Part shown: positions 59,144-64,000 of the stretch, piece after piece
How the letters are laid out: every line of letters starts with the position of its first letter
Numbering within the stretch: position 1 is the first letter of the stretch
NCBI GenBank assembly: GCA_963778465.1
Contig: CAVZUK010000005.1
Span: forward strand, 26,459 to 90,458
Direction: 5' to 3'
DNA from: CAVZBW01 sp963778465
Lineage (GTDB): Bacteria; Actinomycetota; Acidimicrobiia; Acidimicrobiales; RAAP-2
DNA length: 64,000 bases
Notes under the pieces: model-generated
Told to the model about the DNA's origin: nothing
What the model saw: only the letters and a program-made list of their open reading frames with translations
Databases searched by the model: none
Program-made: the position numbers and the translations under genes

Positions 59144-61168
59144 ATGGTGCACGAGATTGAGGTTCGGCTCCCGGACGGCTCCGCCAAGCAGTTGACTCGC
59201 GGGTCCACGGTGCGCGAGCTCGCCGAGTCCATCGGCCGCCGGCTGGCCAAGGATGCCGTCTCGGCCACCATGGACGGGCGCTCCGTCGACCTCTCGGCCG
59301 AGCTCTCCGATGGCGCCAGCGTCTCGATCGTCACCGCCGGCACGCCGGCGGGCCGGGAGGTCCTGCGCCATTCGACCGCTCACGTACTGGCCCAAGCGGT
59401 GCTCGAGCTCTGGCCCGGAGCCCACTTCGCGATCGGCCCGGCCATCGAGGACGGCTTCTACTACGACTTCGAGCTGCCTCGCGGTGCCCGGTTCCATGAC
59501 GACGACCTGCCGCGCATCGAGGCCAAGATGCGCGACATCGTCGCCGAGGACCAGCCTTTCGTGCGGGAGGAGCACGATCTTGCCGAGGGTCTCGAGATCT
59601 TCTCCGACCAACCGTTCAAGCAGGAGATCATCAAGGCCGTCTCCGCCGGGGCGGACGAGGTCGATGCCGGGCCGTCGGGGGGTGCCGGCGAGGCGGGTGG
59701 CCACGGCCAGGTCCTCTCCGTCTATCGAAACTCCGACCGCTTCGCCGACCTCTGTCGCGGCCCGCACGTCCCCTCGACGGGCCGGCTGGGACACTTCCAC
59801 CTGCAGCGGGTGGCGGGTGCCTACTGGCGTGGTGACGAGAAGCGGCCGCAGCTTCAGCGCATCTACGGGACGGCCTGGGAGTCCGAGGGGGCCCTCCAGG
59901 AGCATCTCCACCGGCTGGAGGAGGCCGAGCGGCGCGATCACCGCAAGCTGGGCGCCGAGCTGGACTTGTTCTCCTTCCCACCCGAGATCGGGTCCGGGCT
60001 CGCCGTCTTCCATCCGAAGGGGGGGATGATCCGCAAGTTGATGGAGGACTACTCGCGCCGGCGGCACGAGGCGGGCGGCTACGAATTCGTCTACAGCCCG
60101 CACGTGTCCAAAGCGGACCTCTTCGAGATCTCGGGACACGTGGACTGGTTCGGGGACGCCATGTTCCCGCCGATGGAGCTCGACGAAGGACACCGGTACT
60201 TCGTCAAGCCGATGAACTGCCCCTTCCACATCCTCGTGTACCGCAGCCGCCAACGCTCGTACCGGGAGCTGCCGATGCGGCTCTTCGAGTTCGGCAGCGT
60301 GTACCGGTACGAGAAGTCGGGCGTCGTCTTGGGGCTCACCCGGGTCCGGGGAATGACCCAGGACGACGCGCACATCTTCTGCACGCGCGAGCAGATGGCC
60401 GGCGAGCTCGCCTCCGTCCTGGACTTCGTCCTCGACCTCTTGCGGGACTTCGGACTCGACGACTTCTACCTCGAGCTCTCGACCCGGCCGGCCGGCAAGG
60501 CCGTCGGCACCGAGGAGGAGTGGGAAGAGGCGACCGAGGCGCTGCGGGCCCTGGGCGAGGCAAAGGGACTGGAGCTCGTCATCGACGAGGGCGGTGGTGC
60601 CTTCTACGGGCCCAAGATCTCGGTGCAGACGCGCGATGCCATCGGCCGGACGTGGCAGATGTCGACGATCCAGCTCGACTTCCAGTTGCCGGTCCGCTTC
60701 GGGCTCGAGTACGTGGGCTCCGACAACGCCCGCCACCGACCCGTCATGATCCACCGGGCGCTCTTCGGCTCCGTCGAGCGGTTCATGGCCATCCTGATCG
60801 AGCACTATGCGGGCGCGCTGCCGACCTGGCTGATGCCCGAGCAGGTCCGGGTGCTCCCGATCAAGGACTCACACGGGGAGTACGCCACGCACGTGGTCGA
60901 GCGGCTCCGGTCGCACGGGATCCGGGCGTCCTGGGCCGAAGCGGACGAGCCGGTCGGTACCCGGGTGCGGAGGGGGAAGCTCGACAAGCTGCCCTACGTG
61001 CTCGTCGTGGGCGACGACGACGTCGCCTCCGGCACCGTGGGCGTCAACCGGCGCGGGAGTGACCGGCCCGAGCGGGGGGTGCTGCTCGACGCCTTCATCG
61101 ATGCGGTCGTGGACGAGATCGAGCGTCGAGCGCTCCCGGCGGCGGGCGCCCCGGGCACTCCCTCCTGA
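59144..61168 (+). CDS. thrS: Threonyl-tRNA synthetase
   Basis: The product has 674 residues from ATG 59144; a TTG directly before it is also possible. TGS domain at 1-60, then the editing domain with HSTAHVLAQAVLELWPGAHF and DLCRGPHVPSTGRLGHFHLQ. The class II core has zinc-binding Cys in VKPMNCPFHILVYRSRQRSY (~358), motif 2 FGSVYRYEKSGVVLGLTRVR and motif 3 HRALFGSVERFMAILIEHYA. The C-terminal anticodon domain starts VRVLPIKDSHGEYATHVVER. Length is normal. It charges tRNA-Thr. The 107-base upstream region shows no T-box. The HIT gene follows after 16 bases. Confidence 0.97.
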   Translation: MVHEIEVRLPDGSAKQLTRGSTVRELAESIGRRLAKDAVSATMDGRSVDLSAELSDGASVSIVTAGTPAGREVLRHSTAHVLAQAVLELWPGAHFAIGPAIEDGFYYDFELPRGARFHDDDLPRIEAKMRDIVAEDQPFVREEHDLAEGLEIFSDQPFKQEIIKAVSAGADEVDAGPSGGAGEAGGHGQVLSVYRNSDRFADLCRGPHVPSTGRLGHFHLQRVAGAYWRGDEKRPQLQRIYGTAWESEGALQEHLHRLEEAERRDHRKLGAELDLFSFPPEIGSGLAVFHPKGGMIRKLMEDYSRRRHEAGGYEFVYSPHVSKADLFEISGHVDWFGDAMFPPMELDEGHRYFVKPMNCPFHILVYRSRQRSYRELPMRLFEFGSVYRYEKSGVVLGLTRVRGMTQDDAHIFCTREQMAGELASVLDFVLDLLRDFGLDDFYLELSTRPAGKAVGTEEEWEEATEALRALGEAKGLELVIDEGGGAFYGPKISVQTRDAIGRTWQMSTIQLDFQLPVRFGLEYVGSDNARHRPVMIHRALFGSVERFMAILIEHYAGALPTWLMPEQVRVLPIKDSHGEYATHVVERLRSHGIRASWAEADEPVGTRVRRGKLDKLPYVLVVGDDDVASGTVGVNRRGSDRPERGVLLDAFIDAVVDEIERRALPAAGAPGTPS

Positions 61169-61184
61169 GGCCCGGTCGGGAGCG

Positions 61185-61703
61185 GTGACCCTCGAGCGAC
61201 TCTGGGCGAGCTGGCGGCACCAGTACGTGAGCCAGGCCACCGAGGCCGAGCGGCTGGGCGGCGACGGCGGGTGTGTCTTTTGCGCGCTGGCCGAGAGCGG
61301 ACCACCGAGCGCAGAGAACGGCATCGTCTGGCGTGGCGAGCTCGCCTTCGCGGTGCTCAACGCCTACCCCTACGGGAGCGGCCATCTGCTGGTGCTGCCG
61401 CTGCGCCACGTCGCCGCACTCGGGGACCTCGATCCGGCCGAATCGGTGGCCCTTTGGGAGGCGACCCGCACGGCTGTCGCCGCGCTCGATTCCGCCTACC
61501 AGCCCGACGGTGCCAACCTCGGGGCGAACCTGGGACGTGCCGCGGGAGCGGGCATCCCGGGCCACCTCCATCTCCATGTGTTGCCACGGTGGTCGGGAGA
61601 CACGAACTTCATGACCTCCGTCGCCGGCGTTCGGGTCCTGCCCGAGGCGCTGAGCGAGTCGTGGGCCAAGATCCACAAGGCCTGGCCCGGCGGGGTGGCG
61701 TAG
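61185..61703 (+). CDS. HIT-family protein, Ap4A phosphorylase-like
   Basis: The product has 172 residues from GTG 61185. It has the CxxC segment GGCVFCALAESG near 28 and the histidine triad GHLHLHVLPRWSGDTNFMTS near 126-145, with the C-terminal helix of the mycobacterial Ap4A phosphorylase group. In mycobacteria this gene also follows thrS, so both family and order are conserved. It degrades diadenosine tetraphosphate or related dinucleotides, by-products of aminoacyl-tRNA synthetases. It is probably cotranscribed with thrS. Confidence 0.9.
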   Translation: MTLERLWASWRHQYVSQATEAERLGGDGGCVFCALAESGPPSAENGIVWRGELAFAVLNAYPYGSGHLLVLPLRHVAALGDLDPAESVALWEATRTAVAALDSAYQPDGANLGANLGRAAGAGIPGHLHLHVLPRWSGDTNFMTSVAGVRVLPEALSESWAKIHKAWPGGVA

Positions 61704-61734
61704 CGACTGCGTTTCGCCGCGGCGATCATCGGCG

Positions 61735-61768
61735 GGTGCTGCCGCTGCGACACGTCGCCACGCTGGGA
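61735..61768 (+). repeat. Degenerate duplicate of a HIT-gene segment
   Basis: GGTGCTGCCGCTGCG-A-CACGTCGCC at 61736-61760 repeats 61391-61415 of the HIT gene with one mismatch over 25 bases, and similarity fades beyond. It lies in the 106-base gap after the HIT stop and would encode the same PLRHVA peptide in one frame. Confidence 0.7.
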
Positions 61769-61809
61769 CCACCGCAGGATCTGGTGGAGCAGGGGTAGGG
61801 TCGCGAGCG

Positions 61810-62589
61810 ATGGCATCGCGACCCGTCGCCGTGGTCACCGGGGCGTCGTCGGGTATCGGCGAGCAGATCGCCCGCCGGTTGGCCGTCACGGGGCACGATC
61901 TCGTGCTGGTTGCCCGTCGGCGCGACCGCCTCGAGCGGCTGGCGGCGGAGCTGCGGGCCGACGACGGTGCCCACTCGGAGATCCTAGCAGTGGATCTGCA
62001 GGAAGAGAGCGGTCTCGACGCGGTGCGATCGAGGATCGAGGAGGGCGATCCGCCGGCCGTCGTCGTCAACAACGCGGGCTTCGGTCGTTACGGTCCCTTC
62101 GTCGATCAACCCGTCGAGGAGCTCGTGGAGCTGGTACGTCTCGACGTCCTCGCGGTGACGATCCTCAGCCGGGCCGCACTCGGCGTCATGATGCCGAGGC
62201 GCTCGGGCAAGCTCCTCAACGTCTCCTCCACGGCGGGCTTCGCCCCGGGACCCTCCGGCGCCGTGTACCACGCTTCCAAGGCCTATGTGACCTCATTGAC
62301 GGAGTCGCTGCACGAAGAGGCGGCGCCCCACGGCGTGCACGTCACCGTCCTGTGCCCCGGCTTCACGCCCACCGGGTTTCAGGAGCGGGCCGAAGTACGT
62401 CTGGGCGCACTTCCCGGGTGGATGATCACGGATGCCCCGACGGTCGCCCGAGAGGGACTCGCCGCCCTCGATCGCAACGACGCGATGTGTATCCCAGGCG
62501 TGGTCAACAAGGCTGCCGCGATCAGCACCAAGGTCGGTCCTCGAGTGGTCGTGCGGAAGGGATCGGGGTGGCTCCTCAAGAGGATCTGA
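61810..62589 (+). CDS. Short-chain dehydrogenase/reductase (YqjQ/DltE-like)
   Basis: The product has 259 residues. It has VAVVTGASSGIGEQIARRLA at 6-25, LVLVARRRDRLERLAAELRA (Arg after strand 2 indicates NADP(H)), VVVNNAGFGRYG, the catalytic Ser in LNVSSTAGFAPGP, YHASKAYVTSLTESLHEE with Tyr-x3-Lys, and the PGFTPTGF loop. This SDR group is close to DltE-type oxidoreductases of lipid and envelope metabolism. The C-terminus VRKGSGWLLKRI may touch the membrane. The true substrate is unknown. Confidence 0.9.
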   Translation: MASRPVAVVTGASSGIGEQIARRLAVTGHDLVLVARRRDRLERLAAELRADDGAHSEILAVDLQEESGLDAVRSRIEEGDPPAVVVNNAGFGRYGPFVDQPVEELVELVRLDVLAVTILSRAALGVMMPRRSGKLLNVSSTAGFAPGPSGAVYHASKAYVTSLTESLHEEAAPHGVHVTVLCPGFTPTGFQERAEVRLGALPGWMITDAPTVAREGLAALDRNDAMCIPGVVNKAAAISTKVGPRVVVRKGSGWLLKRI

Positions 62590-62667
62590 GATCTGTGGAC
62601 CCCGCGTAGGCTGGAGCTCGATATCGTCGCAGCCGATACCGTCACAACCCCCCGGTACGGTCGTCCC

Positions 62668-64000
62668 ATGGCCATTGCGGCGGCGACACCACCGAGTGCC
62701 TCGAAGGCATCCCTCGCGGCGAGCCATCCGACGGGGCGCCTCGGCGTGGCCGGGCATCCCGGTCTGTGCCGACTCCTCGAGGTCCAGCGGGCACTGGCCG
62801 AGCTGACCGAGGAGTTCTCGGGCGAGGGGCTCCTGCCGAGCGAGGCGGTGCGAGGCCTCGAGGTGGCGTCCCGTCTGGTCAACCTGGCGACCACGGTCCA
62901 AGGCCTGCTCGCCAAGGCGGTCCGGGACACCCGGGCCTGGGAGAAGGGCATGGACCGCTCCGCCGGACACTTCGTCGGTCGCATGACGGGAACTACCCTC
63001 CGGGATGCCGACGACCTCCTGGAGACCGCCGAGGCCCTCGAGGCGCTGCCGGCCACGGAAACGGCAGCTCGAAGGGGGGAGCTCTCGGGCGACCAGATAG
63101 CCGCGGTGACCAAGGGGGCCAAGGCCAATCCGAAGGCCGAGGGCTCGCTCCTCGACACGGCGCGGCGAGGTTCCCTGGGCGAGCTGAAGGACCATGCGCG
63201 CAAGGTTCGCTTCGCTGCCGAGCCCGATCCCGAGGCCCGACGAAGGCGGATCTACGAGCAGCGCTCGCTGCGCACCTACGCCGACACAGAGGGCGTCTTC
63301 CACCTGCACCTCACCCATGCCCCCGAGATCGGGGCAAAGCTCAAGGGTCGGCTCGACCCCCTGATCGAAGGGTTCTTCCAGGACGCCAGGAGAGCGGGAA
63401 GACGGGAGCGGCCCGAGGCCTACGGGGCCGACGCCTTGGTGGCCGCGGTCTGCGGGGATCCCGCCGGCCAGCCGACGGGTTCGAGTCCGAAGATTATCGT
63501 CCGCATCGACCACGGCGCCTTGGTGCGCGGGCACGTCGAGGGCGACGAGGTCTGCGAGGTGGCAGGGGTGGGCCCGCTCAGCGTGGCGGCCGTCAAGGAG
63601 CTGGCAATGGACGAGGACCCCTTCTGGGCCGCCATCGTGACGAAGGGCCACGACGTCGTGAACGTGGCCCACCTCGGACGCCACCCCACCGCCTTCCAAC
63701 GCACCGCACTCGAGTGGCTGTACCCCGGTTGCGCGGTGAGGGGCTGCAACCAGCAGGTCCGCATCGAGTGGGACCACCGAGAGGACTGGGCCCGGACGCA
63801 TGTGACCGCCCTCCCTCGCCTCGATGGGCTCTGCTCGTACCACCACCGGGTCAAGACCACCCGGGGCTGGATGCTCGTCGAGGGCCGAGGCAAGCGGGAC
63901 TTCGTGGCCCCCACCGACCCGAGGCACCCGAGCTACGGAGGTCAGCGGCGCACCGGACCGGTGTCCAGTGGTGGCAGCCGGGCGGGGTCCGACGATGACA
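62668..64000 (+). CDS. DUF222/HNH endonuclease (13E12-type), truncated by window end
   Basis: A frame from ATG 62668 stays open to the last base, so at least 444 residues are encoded. The N-terminal half is DUF222-like (LPSEAVRGLEVASRLVNLAT, helical). The C-terminus has an HNH motif: GCAVRGCNQQVRIEWDHRED then ALPRLDGLCSYHHRVKTTRG, with Cys pairs likely to bind zinc. 13E12 proteins are multi-copy in actinobacteria and are often linked to REP-type elements. Nuclease activity is assumed from the motif, not known. The other long frames over this stretch lack such motifs. Confidence 0.85.
   Translation, partial: MAIAAATPPSASKASLAASHPTGRLGVAGHPGLCRLLEVQRALAELTEEFSGEGLLPSEAVRGLEVASRLVNLATTVQGLLAKAVRDTRAWEKGMDRSAGHFVGRMTGTTLRDADDLLETAEALEALPATETAARRGELSGDQIAAVTKGAKANPKAEGSLLDTARRGSLGELKDHARKVRFAAEPDPEARRRRIYEQRSLRTYADTEGVFHLHLTHAPEIGAKLKGRLDPLIEGFFQDARRAGRRERPEAYGADALVAAVCGDPAGQPTGSSPKIIVRIDHGALVRGHVEGDEVCEVAGVGPLSVAAVKELAMDEDPFWAAIVTKGHDVVNVAHLGRHPTAFQRTALEWLYPGCAVRGCNQQVRIEWDHREDWARTHVTALPRLDGLCSYHHRVKTTRGWMLVEGRGKRDFVAPTDPRHPSYGGQRRTGPVSSGGSRAGSDDD

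Noticed and set aside
59033..60805. 590-codon minus-strand frame under thrS
   Set aside because: thrS motifs on the plus strand are unambiguous; the minus frame is an antisense shadow.
62293..63998. Long frames on both strands at the right end (544 and 410 codons)
   Set aside because: The frame from 62668 holds DUF222-like and HNH motifs and explains the stretch; the others do not.
1..64000. CRISPR arrays, rRNA and tRNA genes
   Set aside because: No regularly spaced repeats and no tRNA- or rRNA-like stretches were seen on reading; a covariance-model search would be needed to exclude a tRNA fully.

Overview
The window is high-GC bacterial DNA. Genes are tightly packed, with many 4-base stop/start overlaps and frequent GTG and TTG starts. 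It contains a DUF222/HNH (13E12-like) gene, an LLM flavin oxidoreductase, an ECF42-type sigma factor, a DUF4012 protein and a thrS-HIT pair arranged as in mycobacteria. Together these point to an actinomycetote. I lean towards an Acidimicrobiia-like or uncultivated lineage, but that is inference. No rRNA, tRNA or CRISPR array was seen.

Positions 1-12.6 kb form an exopolysaccharide region. It holds seven or so glycosyltransferases, a YdcF-like membrane protein, a DUF4012 protein and a Wzz/BY-kinase with a Tyr-rich tail. Four of the glycosyltransferases are frameshifted. The first 2.4 kb is visibly less GC-rich than the rest. A secreted CAP-like protein and a propionyl/acetyl-CoA synthetase follow (12.7-15.7 kb).

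Positions 15.76-26.3 kb are the most interesting part: a heavily decorated RiPP locus. It starts with a textbook lasso-peptide precursor whose leader fits Y-x2-P-x-L-x3-G-x5-T and whose predicted ring is Gly1-Asp8. An Asn-synthetase-type cyclase without the glutaminase half, a PqqD-type RRE, an HPr-kinase-like protein and a (frameshifted) sulfotransferase follow. On the opposite strand, the leader peptidase (B2) is fused to the C-terminus of a nucleotidyltransferase-family protein and sits behind a second HPr-kinase-like gene. Divergent from these is a small, previously uncalled 54-residue ORF with a very strong ribosome-binding site. It leads a second operon: nucleotidyltransferase (frameshifted), RRE with an unusual acidic tail, third HPr-kinase-like protein and two small family-2 glycosyltransferases. 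I read the whole as one or two RiPP pathways sharing a leader peptidase and adding phosphate, nucleotidyl or sugar, and possibly sulfate groups.

Positions 26.3-34.4 kb hold purU, a two-component system, an ApbE/ferric-reductase-like/NuoF-like/ferredoxin operon (membrane electron transfer) and a PAS histidine kinase. Positions 34.5-36.7 kb are an IS607-type element (serine recombinase, frameshifted, plus TnpB, with hairpins that may belong to an omega RNA). Positions 36.9-41.1 kb carry a DrrAB-like ABC exporter with a divergent TetR, and a YCII/ECF42 pair.

Positions 41.2-47.1 kb look like a catabolic island: two SDRs, two amidohydrolases, an acetoacetate-decarboxylase-like protein and a TetR with two matching candidate operators. 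Next come a SEC-C protein, an RHH/MazF toxin-antitoxin pair under a 20-bp-arm inverted repeat, a TetR/LLM pair with a repeat-rich promoter, a lipoprotein, and a sedolisin-type secreted protease. Positions 53.5-64 kb hold a membrane protein, a hydratase set (enoyl-CoA hydratase and two MaoC-type proteins), a desaturase, a PaaX-like regulator, a quinone-oxidoreductase-like protein, thrS, a HIT protein, an SDR and the start of a DUF222/HNH gene that runs off the window.
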